From: Nonomuraea corallina
GTDB lineage: Bacteria; Actinomycetota; Actinomycetes; Streptosporangiales; Streptosporangiaceae
NCBI RefSeq assembly: GCF_027620315.1
Contig: NZ_JAPNNL010000036.1
Span: 1-46,905, forward strand
Length of the DNA stretch: 46,905 nt
Direction: 5' to 3'
This document shows positions 15,997-23,498 of this stretch, in pieces (the stretch's first letter is position 1; each line of letters begins with the position of its first letter). The notes under the pieces are model-generated. The model searched no databases, was not told the DNA's origin, and was given only the letters and a program-made list of their open reading frames with translations. A program made the position numbers and the translations under genes.

Positions 15997-16581
15997 TCAG
16001 TCGGCGGCCTCGCTCAGCTCCTCCACGGAGGGCCGGACGGGCTGGGCGCGGGCTTCCAGGCGGGCGAAGGCCTCGTCGACGGTCGTGGTCCAGGAGATCG
16101 CGTCGAAGACGTCGGCCCGGCAGAATCCCGCGTCGTACATGCCGCCGACGAGATCCCTGAGCGGCCTGTAGAGCCCCCACGGGTCGAGGACCACGAGCGG
16201 CCGGTCGTGGATGCCGAGCACCCTGGCCGTCCACATCTCGAACAGCTCCTCCAGCGTCCCGATGCCGCCGGGCAGCACCAGGAAGGCGTCGGACCTGGCG
16301 TCCATCTCGCCTTTCCGCTCGCGCATGTCGGCCGTGACGATCAGCTCGTCGGAGTCCTCGTCGGCGATCTCGATGTCGACCAGGACGCGCGGGATGACGC
16401 CGATCGTCCGGCCGCCGGCGGCGCGGGCCGCCCTGGTGATCGCGCCCATGCAGGAGACGGTCGCGCCCCCGCTCACCAGGGTGTGGCCGCGCCGGGCCAG
16501 CTCGGTCCCGACCTCCGTCGCCAGTCGGAGGTATTTGTCGTCGATGTGACGGCTGGAGGCGCAGAAGACGCAGATGTTCAC
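15997..16581 (-). CDS. LOG-family protein (TIGR00730), short paralogue
   Basis: A 194-residue Rossmann-fold protein of the LOG (Lonely Guy) family. Signatures are the N-terminal NICVFCASS, LVSGGATVSCMGAIT and the catalytic/nucleotide PGGIGTLEELFE (about 104-115). Members hydrolyse cytokinin riboside 5'-monophosphates or related nucleotides to free base and ribose phosphate; the physiological substrate in actinobacteria is not settled. GTG 16579-16581 is chosen because VNICVFCASS is the usual N-terminus. It lies 11 bases after a second, longer LOG paralogue in the same operon. Orthologous in position to Rv1205. Confidence 0.92.
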   Translation of the reverse strand: MNICVFCASSRHIDDKYLRLATEVGTELARRGHTLVSGGATVSCMGAITRAARAAGGRTIGVIPRVLVDIEIADEDSDELIVTADMRERKGEMDARSDAFLVLPGGIGTLEELFEMWTARVLGIHDRPLVVLDPWGLYRPLRDLVGGMYDAGFCRADVFDAISWTTTVDEAFARLEARAQPVRPSVEELSEAAD

Positions 16582-16592
16582 GGGGAGCCAGC

Positions 16593-17399
16593 CTATTGCG
16601 GCTCGCCCACCTGCGCCCTGGCGGCTTCCCGCTCCTCGTCGAGCTGCCGCGACCGGTGCAGCTCGGAATCCGTGATGATCTTCACCGCCTCGTCCACGTC
16701 GTCGGTGACCTTGATCAGGTCGAGGTCCTGGGGGGCGATCTTGCCGGTGCCGGCCAGCTGGCTCTTGATCCACTCCAGCAGGCCGCCCCAGAACTCCGAG
16801 CCCATCAGCACCACGGGGAAGCTGGTGACCTTGCGGGTCTGGACCAGGGTGAGCGACTCGAACAGCTCGTCGAGCGTGCCGAACCCGCCGGGCAGCGCGA
16901 TGAACCCGCACGAGTACTTCACGAACATGGTCTTGCGTACGAAGAAGTAGCGGAACTCGATGCCGAGGTCCACGTAGTCGTTCATGCGCTGCTCGAACGG
17001 CAGCTCGATGCCGAGCCCCACCGACACGCCGCCGTCGACCTCGGTGGCGCCCCGGTTGGCCGCTTCCATGACGCCGGGCCCGCCCCCGGTGATGACGGCG
17101 AAGCCGGCCTGCGCCAGCGCGATGCCCAGCTTGCGGCCCGTCTCGTAGTCGGGTGTCTCCTCGGGGGTCCGCGCCGAGCCGAACACGGTGACCGCCCTGG
17201 GCAGCTCGGCGAGCTGGCCGAAGCCCTCGACGAACTCCGCCTGGATGCGCAGCACGCGCCACGGGTCCATGTGCACCCAGTCGGAGGAGCCCTGGCGGGC
17301 CAGCAGCCTCTGATCGTGGGTGGATTCGGGGACCAGGTTGCCGCGCACCACGGCCTGTCCCTGGCGCCGTTCGCGGCGATTGGCTCTCATACGGTTCAC
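16593..17399 (-). CDS. LOG-family protein (TIGR00730), long paralogue
   Basis: A 268-residue member of the same family. It has a basic N-terminal extension of about 65 residues and a charged C-terminal helix (LHRSRQLDEEREAARAQ). The core shows AVTVFGSARTPEE, VITGGGPGVMEAANRGA and PGGFGTLDELFESLTL, the PGGxGTxxE signature. This longer group resembles the LOG-like proteins of actinobacteria with RMND insert and hexameric assembly. Start is GTG 17397-17399, with ATG 17390 as an alternative. It is the first gene of a probable operon (this gene, the short LOG, DivIVA-like, tag), separated from dapE by 211 bases with hairpins. Confidence 0.9.
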   Translation of the reverse strand: MNRMRANRRERRQGQAVVRGNLVPESTHDQRLLARQGSSDWVHMDPWRVLRIQAEFVEGFGQLAELPRAVTVFGSARTPEETPDYETGRKLGIALAQAGFAVITGGGPGVMEAANRGATEVDGGVSVGLGIELPFEQRMNDYVDLGIEFRYFFVRKTMFVKYSCGFIALPGGFGTLDELFESLTLVQTRKVTSFPVVLMGSEFWGGLLEWIKSQLAGTGKIAPQDLDLIKVTDDVDEAVKIITDSELHRSRQLDEEREAARAQVGEPQ

Positions 17400-17498
17400 G
17401 CTATCCCCAACAGTTCCTTTGATGTCCGGATCCGGGCTACCCTGCGCCGATAGGCGAGGAACGCCCTCCGGAAGGCGCTCGGAAGAATCTTGAAAAAC

Positions 17499-17516
17499 TT
17501 CCCGGTGAACCGGGAA
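17499..17516. terminator. Hairpin downstream of dapE (second of two)
   Basis: TTCCCGG (17499-17505) and CCGGGAA (17510-17516) form a perfect 7-bp stem with a TGAA loop, about 95 bases past the dapE stop and 100 bases before the LOG gene start. A GC-rich near-palindrome at 17462-17477 lies beside it. Either a backup terminator or a structure in the LOG operon leader. Confidence 0.45.
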
Positions 17517-17565
17517 CCAGATTTCCCGACCCTTGCGTCTAATCGGCGAGGGTGCTGCTCGGGAC

Positions 17566-17613
17566 TGAAAGTGGCTCTCCCCGTCAAATGGCCGGCGAGG
17601 AGAGCCACTTTCA
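17566..17613 (-). terminator. Perfect 15-bp inverted repeat at the dapE stop codon
   Basis: TGAAAGTGGCTCTCC (17566-17580) and GGAGAGCCACTTTCA (17599-17613) are exact reverse complements with an 18-base loop. The dapE stop codon is the first three bases of the stem (17611-17613 on the minus strand), so translation termination and stem formation are coupled. No U-tract follows. Confidence 0.65.
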
Positions 17614-18678
17614 TGGTGTCCGGCCTCCAGTGAGCCAGGCGCGCATCGCCCGCTCGCTCTCCACGATCTTCTCCAGCGTCACGTACTCGCCCTTCTGGTG
17701 GGCCAGGTTCGGATCGCCGGGGCCGTAGTTGACGGCCGGGACCCCCAGCGCGGAGAAGCGGGCCACGTCGGTCCAGCCCAGCTTGGCCCTCGGCGTCCCG
17801 CCGACGGCCTCGGTGAAGGCGGCGGCCACGGGGTGGGTCAGCCCCGGCCGCGCCCCCGGCGCCGCGTCGACGAACGCGACCTCGTACCCCTCGAACACCT
17901 CGCGCACGTGCGCCTGCGCGGCCTCGATCGTCAGGTCGGGGGCGAACCGGTAGTTGACCGTGACCACGCACTCGTCGGGGATGACGTTGCCCGCCACGCC
18001 GCCGCGCACGCCGACCGCGTTCAGGCCCTCGTGGTACTCCAGCCCGTCGACCACCGGCCGTCGCGCCCGGTAGGCGTTGAGCCTGGCGAGCACGGGCTCG
18101 GCGCCGTGGACGGCGTTGACCCCGAACCACGACCTGGCGCTGTGGGCGCGTTTGCCGGTGACCCGCACCTCGGCGCGGAGCGTGCCCTGGCAGCCGCCCT
18201 CGATCTCCCCGTCGGTCGGCTCCATCAGCACGGCGAAGTCGGCGGCCAGCAAGCCGGGGTGCTCGCGGGCGACCCGGTTGAGCCCGTTGCGCTCCGCCTC
18301 GACCTCCTCGCAGTCGTAGAAGACGTACGTGACGTCGCGGACGGGGTCGGGCACGGTGGCCGCCAGCTTGAGCGCGACGGCCACCCCCGCCTTCATGTCG
18401 GAGGCGCCGCAGCCGTGCAGGAGGCCGCCCTCCACCCGGCTGGGCAGGTTGCCGGCCACGGGCACCGTGTCGAGATGCCCGGCGATCAGCACCCGCTCCG
18501 CGCGGCCGAGCCCGGTGCGGGCCACCACGGTCTCCCCGGACCTGTCGACCTCCAGGTGCGGCAGCCCGCGCAGGGCCTGCTCGACCAGCCCGGCCAGCAC
18601 CTGCTCGGCGCCGCTCACCGAGGGGATGTCGACGATGGCCGCGGTCAGCGTGCGGACGTCCTGCGTCAGGTCAAGCAT
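17611..18678 (-). CDS. dapE: Succinyl-diaminopimelate desuccinylase
   Basis: A 355-residue M20-family metallohydrolase that cleaves N-succinyl-LL-2,6-diaminopimelate in lysine and peptidoglycan precursor synthesis. Metal and catalytic residues visible are His68 and Asp70 (AGHLDTVP), Asp94 (GASDMKAG) and Glu124/Glu125 (YDCEEVE). The lid/dimerisation domain lies between about 175 and 290 (KRAHSARSWFGVNAVHGAEP), and the C-terminal YGPGDPNLAHQKGEYV carries the last metal-ligand His. ATG 18676-18678 is chosen. It is homologous in position to Rv1202. It is divergent from the lysozyme-like gene (105-base gap). Confidence 0.95.
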   Translation of the reverse strand: MLDLTQDVRTLTAAIVDIPSVSGAEQVLAGLVEQALRGLPHLEVDRSGETVVARTGLGRAERVLIAGHLDTVPVAGNLPSRVEGGLLHGCGASDMKAGVAVALKLAATVPDPVRDVTYVFYDCEEVEAERNGLNRVAREHPGLLAADFAVLMEPTDGEIEGGCQGTLRAEVRVTGKRAHSARSWFGVNAVHGAEPVLARLNAYRARRPVVDGLEYHEGLNAVGVRGGVAGNVIPDECVVTVNYRFAPDLTIEAAQAHVREVFEGYEVAFVDAAPGARPGLTHPVAAAFTEAVGGTPRAKLGWTDVARFSALGVPAVNYGPGDPNLAHQKGEYVTLEKIVESERAMRAWLTGGRTP

Positions 18679-18783
18679 CAGGTGTTCACTCCGTGTTCGC
18701 GCAGCACCTCGTCGATGGCCGGTGACAGGGTGCTCACTTCCGTCATGGCCCCGGAGCCTATCCCGCCGGGTAGGTTCTTCAGC

Positions 18784-19638
18784 GTGCACCTGCGCTTCTC
18801 ACGAGGAGTCATCACCATCGCGGCCATCGTGCTGGTCCTCGCGGTGGGCATCTCCTTCGGCGTCTACCAGTTGCTCAAGCGCGCCCCCAAGCCCCTGGCC
18901 GTCCCCGAGGCCAGCTGCGTCGTGCGCACTCCCGACGACGAGCGGGAGATGGACATCGAGCAGGCGCAGATCGCGGCCACCATCGCGGCCGTGGCGGCCC
19001 GGCGCAAGCTGCCGGAGCAGGCTGTGGTGATCGCGTACGCGACGGCGCTGCAGGAGTCCAAGCTCTACAACGTCGAGTACGGCGACCGCGACTCGGTCGG
19101 CGTGTTCCAGCAGCGGGAGTCGCAGGGGTGGGGCACCAAGAAGCAGATCATGGACCCCGTCTACTCCACCAACCGGTTCTTCGCCGCCCTGGAGAAGGTC
19201 AAGGGCTACCGCAAGATGCCGGTGGCGGAGGCGGCCCAGGCGGTGCAGCGCTCCGCGGCGGGCTACGCCTACGGCCCGCACGAGGAGGAGGCCAGGCTCC
19301 TGGCCGCGGCGTTCACCGGGCGGGTCCCGCGCGCCGTCCACTGCTGGTACCCGCCGAAGGACGCGAAGGCGGGCGGCGAACAGGCGGCGGGCGAGCGGAC
19401 CGCCGCGCCGCGCCCCAGGACGGCCCAGGCGCGCCGCCAGCTCAAGCGGGCCCTCGGCAGCACCGCCGTGACCGACCGCAGACGCGGCTGGCTGATCGCC
19501 GCCTGGTCGGTGGCGCACGCGCAGAAGTACGGGCTGAGCCGGGTGGAGTACGCCGGCGCCCGCTGGTCCAACGACCAGCGGGTCGAGGACTGGCAGGATG
19601 TGAGCGCGGCCGGCGGCAGGACCGTCGAGCTGGCCTGA
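18784..19638 (+). CDS. Membrane-anchored protein with lysozyme-like domain
   Basis: A 284-residue protein starting at GTG 18784. A single N-terminal transmembrane helix (about 8-30, ITIAAIVLVLAVGISFGVYQ) is followed by a domain of about 130 residues. That domain has hallmarks of a transglycosylase-like fold: a helix ending in ALQESKLYNVEYGD with a candidate catalytic Glu, then SVGVFQQRESQGWG and a Tyr/Ala-rich helix. Such proteins are common in actinobacteria but little characterised. A second region (about 215-284, GWLIAAWSVAHAQKYGLSRV and the C-terminal TVELA) looks like a separate small domain. Cleavage of peptidoglycan is inference. Possible partner genes are unknown. Confidence 0.82.
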   Translation: MHLRFSRGVITIAAIVLVLAVGISFGVYQLLKRAPKPLAVPEASCVVRTPDDEREMDIEQAQIAATIAAVAARRKLPEQAVVIAYATALQESKLYNVEYGDRDSVGVFQQRESQGWGTKKQIMDPVYSTNRFFAALEKVKGYRKMPVAEAAQAVQRSAAGYAYGPHEEEARLLAAAFTGRVPRAVHCWYPPKDAKAGGEQAAGERTAAPRPRTAQARRQLKRALGSTAVTDRRRGWLIAAWSVAHAQKYGLSRVEYAGARWSNDQRVEDWQDVSAAGGRTVELA

Positions 19639-19678
19639 CGGCGACGACCGGGGCCCGCCTGCCCCTGGCCGGTTCTGA

Positions 19679-20353
19679 CTAGGACGACGCGCGGCTGATG
19701 ATGCCGATCGACCCGGGCGGCAGCGGCTGCGCGTACGCGGCCGTCCACGGCTGGCCCTGCACCCGCGCGAACGACAGCAGCCGCCCGTCGGTCGCGCGGT
19801 AGTCGGCGAAGTCGAGCAGCCCCCGGTCGGGCATGCCCGTGCTGCCCTCCGACCGGAACGCGCCGGTGCCACGCTCCAACGGGTGGAACTCGACGTCATC
19901 CATGATCAGGCTGCTCCGCGCGGGGACCATCCCCTGGGTGGGCACGTCGGTCCAGAGGAGCACCTCCAGGTGCGGCGGCTGGCCGGGAGCCCTGCCCTTG
20001 CGGATCTCGACCGTCAGCCACTGGGTGCGGCGGGCGCTGTCGCGCAGGCGGTACTCCATCCACTGCTGGCCCTGCCATGACACGTACAGGGCGCCGATCA
20101 CGCGCACCGGCGAGCCCAGAACGTCGATCTTGTCGCCCACCCGGAGCGTGCGCGGGTCGGTGTAGTCGGTGCCGGCCTGCCGTGCGGCGGCGACCGGCGC
20201 CGGCAGCGGGGGCTCGACGGGAGCGACCTCGACCGGCATGTCGGCCGCCGTGCGGTCCTTCCTGTCCTGGCGCAGGGTGGCCAGGAACGCTCCGAGCAGG
20301 AGAAGGACGGTGGCGATGCTCAGCCCGAGAACGACCATGGAGGTCATGCTCAT
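19679..20353 (-). CDS. DUF4178 membrane-anchored protein
   Basis: A 224-residue protein with an N-terminal transmembrane helix (about 5-27), a short Pro-rich linker, and one DUF4178-type beta-rich domain. That domain has TLRVGDKIDVLGSPVRVIGA, WMEYRLRDSARRTQWLTVE and a C-terminal VEFHPLERGTGAFRSEGSTG-like strand series. The function of the domain is unknown. In other bacteria it accompanies membrane-stress and toxin-immunity-like loci; nothing here proves that. Start ATG 20351-20353, with two in-frame ATGs downstream. Convergent with the lysozyme-like gene; upstream lies dapC in the same direction. Confidence 0.8.
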   Translation of the reverse strand: MSMTSMVVLGLSIATVLLLLGAFLATLRQDRKDRTAADMPVEVAPVEPPLPAPVAAARQAGTDYTDPRTLRVGDKIDVLGSPVRVIGALYVSWQGQQWMEYRLRDSARRTQWLTVEIRKGRAPGQPPHLEVLLWTDVPTQGMVPARSSLIMDDVEFHPLERGTGAFRSEGSTGMPDRGLLDFADYRATDGRLLSFARVQGQPWTAAYAQPLPPGSIGIISRASS

Positions 20354-20375
20354 CGTTCGGCTCGCTCCACTCGCG

Positions 20376-20391
20376 GTTCGCCTCGGCGAAC
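20376..20391. terminator. Hairpin upstream of the DUF4178 gene
   Basis: GTTCGCC (20376-20382) and GGCGAAC (20385-20391) are complementary with only two bases between, so the real loop is CTCG with a 6-bp stem. Together with the stem at 20434-20450 it suggests termination after dapC, or leader structure of the DUF4178 gene. Confidence 0.35.
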
Positions 20392-20433
20392 GCCCGGTAT
20401 CTACTTGTGCTGCGGTATATGCGGCTCGCCCCT

Positions 20434-20450
20434 TCCCTCCGCAGGAGGGA
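20434..20450 (-). terminator. Terminator hairpin after dapC
   Basis: TCCCTCC (20434-20440) and GGAGGGA (20444-20450) form a perfect 7-bp stem with a 3-base loop, 17 bases past the dapC stop codon (20468-20470). Confidence 0.55.
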
Positions 20451-20467
20451 GCGTTTGAGGGGCGATC

Positions 20468-21538
20468 CTACTGGAGGCGGCGCACTGCCGCATCGATGCG
20501 TTCGTCCGTGGCCGTGAGCGCCACCCGGACATGCCGCTCACCTGCCGTTCCGTAGAACTCCCCGGGCGCGACCAGAATGCCGTTCTCGGAGAGCGCACCC
20601 ACCTGGTCCCAGCAGTCGCGGCCGTCGGAGGCCCACAGGTAGAGCCCGGCCTCCGAATGGTCGACGCGCCAGCCCGCCCGCTCCAGCGCGGGCCGCAGCA
20701 GGGCGCGGCGCGCGGCGTAGCGCTCGCGCTGCTCGTCGGCGTGGCGGTCGTCGCCGAGCGCGGCGGTCATCGCGGCCTGCGCGGGCTGCGGCATCAGCAT
20801 GCCGGCGTGCTTGCGGATCTCCAGCAGCCGCTTGATCAGCACGGGGTCGCCGGTGACGAACCCGGTGCGGTAGCCGGCCAGGTTGGACCGTTTGGACAGG
20901 GAATGGACGGCGAGCAGGCCCTCATGGGACCCCTCGCACACGTCCGGGTGCAGGATCGACACCGGACGCTCCTCCCAGCCGAGCTCGATGTAGCACTCGT
21001 CGGAGGCGACGACCGCGCCGCGCTCGCGCGCCCACGCCACGACCTTGCGCAGGTGCTCGACGGGCAGCACCCGGCCGGTCGGGTTGCCCGGCGAGTTGAT
21101 CCAGACGAGGTCGGCGTGCTGGGGGCCGAGCGCGAGCAGGCCGTCGGCGGCCGTGCCCGCCGCCCCCGCCAGCCGGGCCCCCACGTCGTAGGTGGGGTAG
21201 GCCAACTCGGGGAAGACCACCCGCTTGGCGCCCAGATAGGTCGGCAGCCAGGCGACGAACTCCTTGGAACCGATCACCGGCAGCACGTCGCGCTGGTCCA
21301 CGCGCACGCCGTGCCGGCGCGCCAGCCACCCCGCCGCCGCCTCGCGCAGCGCGACGGTCCCGTGGGTGTAGGGGTAGCCGGGGCTGTCGGCGGCCCGGGT
21401 CAGCGCGTCCTGGACGAGCCCGGGCACCGGGTCCACGGGAGTGCCGACCGACAGGTCGACGATGCCGCCGGGATGCGCGCGGGCGCGCTCCTTGTACGGT
21501 TCGAGCCGGTCCCAGGGAAAGTCGGGCAGGTTGTTCAC
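20468..21538 (-). CDS. dapC: Succinyldiaminopimelate transaminase
   Basis: A 356-residue class I/II PLP aminotransferase. The Schiff-base lysine is Lys216 (VHSLSKRSNLAGYR); NSPGNPTG (148-155) and ASDECYIELGW (178-188) bind PLP and substrate. DapC makes N-succinyl-LL-diaminopimelate from the keto precursor and glutamate. This agrees with dapE 1.8 kb away and with the ferredoxin gene 106 bases upstream in the same direction, which is the M. tuberculosis arrangement (Rv1177 fdxC, Rv1178 dapC). Start is GTG 21536-21538 (VNNLPDFPWDRL is the family N-terminus). A close relative of other aspartate-family transaminases, but the context favours DapC. Confidence 0.93.
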   Translation of the reverse strand: MNNLPDFPWDRLEPYKERARAHPGGIVDLSVGTPVDPVPGLVQDALTRAADSPGYPYTHGTVALREAAAGWLARRHGVRVDQRDVLPVIGSKEFVAWLPTYLGAKRVVFPELAYPTYDVGARLAGAAGTAADGLLALGPQHADLVWINSPGNPTGRVLPVEHLRKVVAWARERGAVVASDECYIELGWEERPVSILHPDVCEGSHEGLLAVHSLSKRSNLAGYRTGFVTGDPVLIKRLLEIRKHAGMLMPQPAQAAMTAALGDDRHADEQRERYAARRALLRPALERAGWRVDHSEAGLYLWASDGRDCWDQVGALSENGILVAPGEFYGTAGERHVRVALTATDERIDAAVRRLQ

Positions 21539-21644
21539 GGTTCTCCAGGATCGTACGTACGACTGAGGACCGCGCACCGCGAACGGCACGCGGCACGGCT
21601 CCGCCGCCCCACCGGTGGTGCGGCCCGCGTACGGGCCGCGCCGG

Positions 21645-21965
21645 CTACTCGCTCTGCGGCGGGAGGGCCGCCACGACCGGGTGGTCCTTCTCGATCTTGC
21701 CGACCTTGGACGCGCCGCCGGGCGAGCCCAGGTCCTCGAAGAAGTCCACGTTGGCCTTGTAGAAGTCCTTCCACTGCTCGGGAAGGTCGTCCTCGTAGAA
21801 AATCGCCTCGACCGGGCACACAGGCTCGCACGCTCCGCAGTCGACGCACTCGTCGGGGTGGATGTAAAGCATGCGCTCGCCCTCGTAGATGCAATCGACG
21901 GGGCATTCCTCGATGCACGCCTTGTCCAGGACGTCCACGCAAGGCTGCGCGATGACGTAGGTCAC
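21645..21965 (-). CDS. fdxA: 7Fe ferredoxin (3Fe-4S / 4Fe-4S)
   Basis: A 106-residue seven-iron ferredoxin, an electron carrier for redox enzymes. By alignment with the Azotobacter FdI pattern, the 3Fe-4S cluster uses Cys9, Cys17 and Cys50, and the 4Fe-4S cluster Cys21, Cys40, Cys43 and Cys46, with Cys25 free. The signature [12 protein letters not shown] (40-51) is intact. The C-terminal extension (about 60-106) is the actinobacterial type. GTG 21963-21965 starts VTYVIAQPC, the usual N-terminus. It shares direction with dapC. The divergent gap to the small gene at 22071 holds a palindrome. Confidence 0.95.
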   Translation of the reverse strand: MTYVIAQPCVDVLDKACIEECPVDCIYEGERMLYIHPDECVDCGACEPVCPVEAIFYEDDLPEQWKDFYKANVDFFEDLGSPGGASKVGKIEKDHPVVAALPPQSE

Positions 21966-22014
21966 CTCGAGCTCCTTCTTCTCCGCACCATGGCATGACT
22001 CTGACCGCGGTTTG

Positions 22015-22025
22015 CTAGGCCCTAG
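22015..22025. promoter_or_regulatory. Palindrome in the fdxA divergent gap
   Basis: CTAGG-C-CCTAG is an 11-bp perfect palindrome about 50 bases upstream of the ferredoxin start. It could be an operator or part of a promoter. CTAG is a rare tetramer in many high-GC genomes, so two copies in 11 bases stand out. Confidence 0.35.
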
Positions 22026-22070
22026 TATTGCCGTGCTCACCAGGTGGCTGAAACGGAGGGTGGCAAACTC

Positions 22071-22301
22071 ATGGCCGCTCGTCTCGTGATCACTATCTCA
22101 GCAACCGACGTGGGATCGCGCGTCACCACGCGGAGGCGGGTCCCCGGAGGCTTCCGCGACGCCGTGGGCGTCCTCGAATCCTGGGCGGACGGCGTGCTGC
22201 GGGTGCGCAAGCGCGACGGCACCGTCGTGGAGATTCCGGAGGAGACGCTGGTGGCGGGCAGGGTCGTTCCGGTCGCGCCTCCTCGACCTGGACAGAAGTA
22301 A
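22071..22301 (+). CDS. Small protein resembling the N-terminal domain of Rv0428c-type acetyltransferases
   Basis: A 76-residue protein. The core [40 protein letters not shown] and [20 protein letters not shown] matches the pattern of the small beta-barrel (SH3-like) domain that precedes the GNAT domain in Rv0428c-like proteins. Here it stands alone and no acetyltransferase follows; the next gene is an unrelated lipoprotein. I chose ATG 22071, preceded by GGAGGG, over GTG 22044. Either it is a genuine single-domain protein or an acetyltransferase has been lost. Not a frameshift: the stop is clean and the next 17 bases are non-coding. Confidence 0.72.
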   Translation: MAARLVITISATDVGSRVTTRRRVPGGFRDAVGVLESWADGVLRVRKRDGTVVEIPEETLVAGRVVPVAPPRPGQK

Positions 22302-22318
22302 CGGTAAGTATTCATCGT

Positions 22319-23380
22319 GTGACCGTACGTACCTGCGCCGCCGTAGCCGCCATCCTCGCCAGCGCCGGATGCGGCGCGTCGCCGTCCGCCGACAAGCCCG
22401 CGTCCCAGCCGCCCGTCAAGGTCCACGCCGCCTCGCTCAAGGAGGGGTTCGGCACCTACGAACGCCTCGTCCAGGAGGCCCAGCGCGAGGGGGCGCTCAC
22501 CGTGGTGGGGCTCCCCCGCGACTGGGTCAACTACGGCGAGGTCATCGACACCTTCGCCGACAAGTACGGCATCAAGGTCAACCAGCTCGAACCGCAGGCG
22601 AGCAGCCACCGGGCGCTCGACAGCGCCGCGCGGCTCAAGCCCGACGTGTTCGACCTCAGCATCGAGGAGGCGGTCGGCGCGGCCGGCCGGTTCGCCCCGT
22701 ACAAGGTGCGGGGCTGGCTCGACCTGCCCGACCACGTCAAGGACCCGGCCGGCGCCTGGTACGCCGCCTACGGCGGCTACATGTCCATCGGGTACGACCC
22801 GCGCGCGGTGCCCGCCCCCGCCTCCTTCGCCGATCTGACCAGGCCCGGCTACAAGGTGGCGCTCGACGGCGACCCGCTGCGTTCCAGGGCCGCCTTCTCC
22901 GGCGTGATGGCCGCCTCCCTGCGCGGCGGGTCGCCGCTGCCGCAGCGCGGGGTGGCGCTGTTCGGCAAGCTCAAGCAGGCGGGGCAGCTCACCTCCCCCG
23001 CCTCCGCCAACACCATCGTCACCTGGGACCACGTCAACGCCGCCCGCGCCGCCCGCGACGCCGCCTCCTGGAAGGTGACGATCCCCAGGGACGCGCCGCT
23101 CGGCAGCTACCACGTGCAGGCGATCTCCAAGGCCGCGCCGCACCCCGCCGCCGCCCGGCTGTGGCAGGAGTTCCTCTTCTCCGACGAGGGCCAGAACCTG
23201 CTCCAGAAGGGGTACGCGCGGCCCGCGCGGGGCGAGGCGATGCTCATGCGCGGCACGCTCGACACCGAGCAGGCGTCCAGGCTCCCGAAACCGCCGGGGC
23301 CGCCCGTGCTGCTGACGATCCCGCAGACCGACGCCGGGAAGACCTACGTGAAGAAGCAGTGGGCGAAAAGCGTGGGGTGA
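22319..23380 (+). CDS. Extracellular solute-binding lipoprotein (Fbp/spermidine type)
   Basis: A 353-residue protein with a short hydrophobic N-terminus ending in SAGC (Cys18), a lipobox-like site, so it is probably lipid-anchored outside the membrane. The body has the two-lobed periplasmic-binding-protein pattern of the family-1 type (EAQREGALTVVGLPRDWVNY, DVFDLSIEEAV, MSIGYDPRAVPAPASFADL, PDEGQNLLQKGYA-like SDEGQNLLQKGYARP). Relatives bind ferric iron, polyamines, thiamine or phosphonates; the ligand is unknown. No permease or ATPase gene is adjacent, so its transporter lies elsewhere. Start is GTG 22319. Confidence 0.85.
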   Translation: MTVRTCAAVAAILASAGCGASPSADKPASQPPVKVHAASLKEGFGTYERLVQEAQREGALTVVGLPRDWVNYGEVIDTFADKYGIKVNQLEPQASSHRALDSAARLKPDVFDLSIEEAVGAAGRFAPYKVRGWLDLPDHVKDPAGAWYAAYGGYMSIGYDPRAVPAPASFADLTRPGYKVALDGDPLRSRAAFSGVMAASLRGGSPLPQRGVALFGKLKQAGQLTSPASANTIVTWDHVNAARAARDAASWKVTIPRDAPLGSYHVQAISKAAPHPAAARLWQEFLFSDEGQNLLQKGYARPARGEAMLMRGTLDTEQASRLPKPPGPPVLLTIPQTDAGKTYVKKQWAKSVG

Positions 23381-23394
23381 GGCCAGTGTGATCA

Positions 23395-23498
23395 GGTGTG
23401 TCGTAGCGACCATCTAGCTCTAAAGTGAACCGACAGCACGGCCACGGGGGCCCGATGTCTCACGATTGAGAGCTGATCGTCTTGCGGTACGACACACC
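23395..23498. repeat. 11-bp inverted repeat across the methyltransferase start
   Basis: GGTGTGTCGTA (23395-23405) has its exact reverse complement TACGACACACC at 23488-23498, 82 bases away. The right arm begins four bases after the TTG start codon (23482-23484) of the methyltransferase. In RNA, pairing of the arms would enclose the leader and block the start region. Could also be coincidence. Confidence 0.35.
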
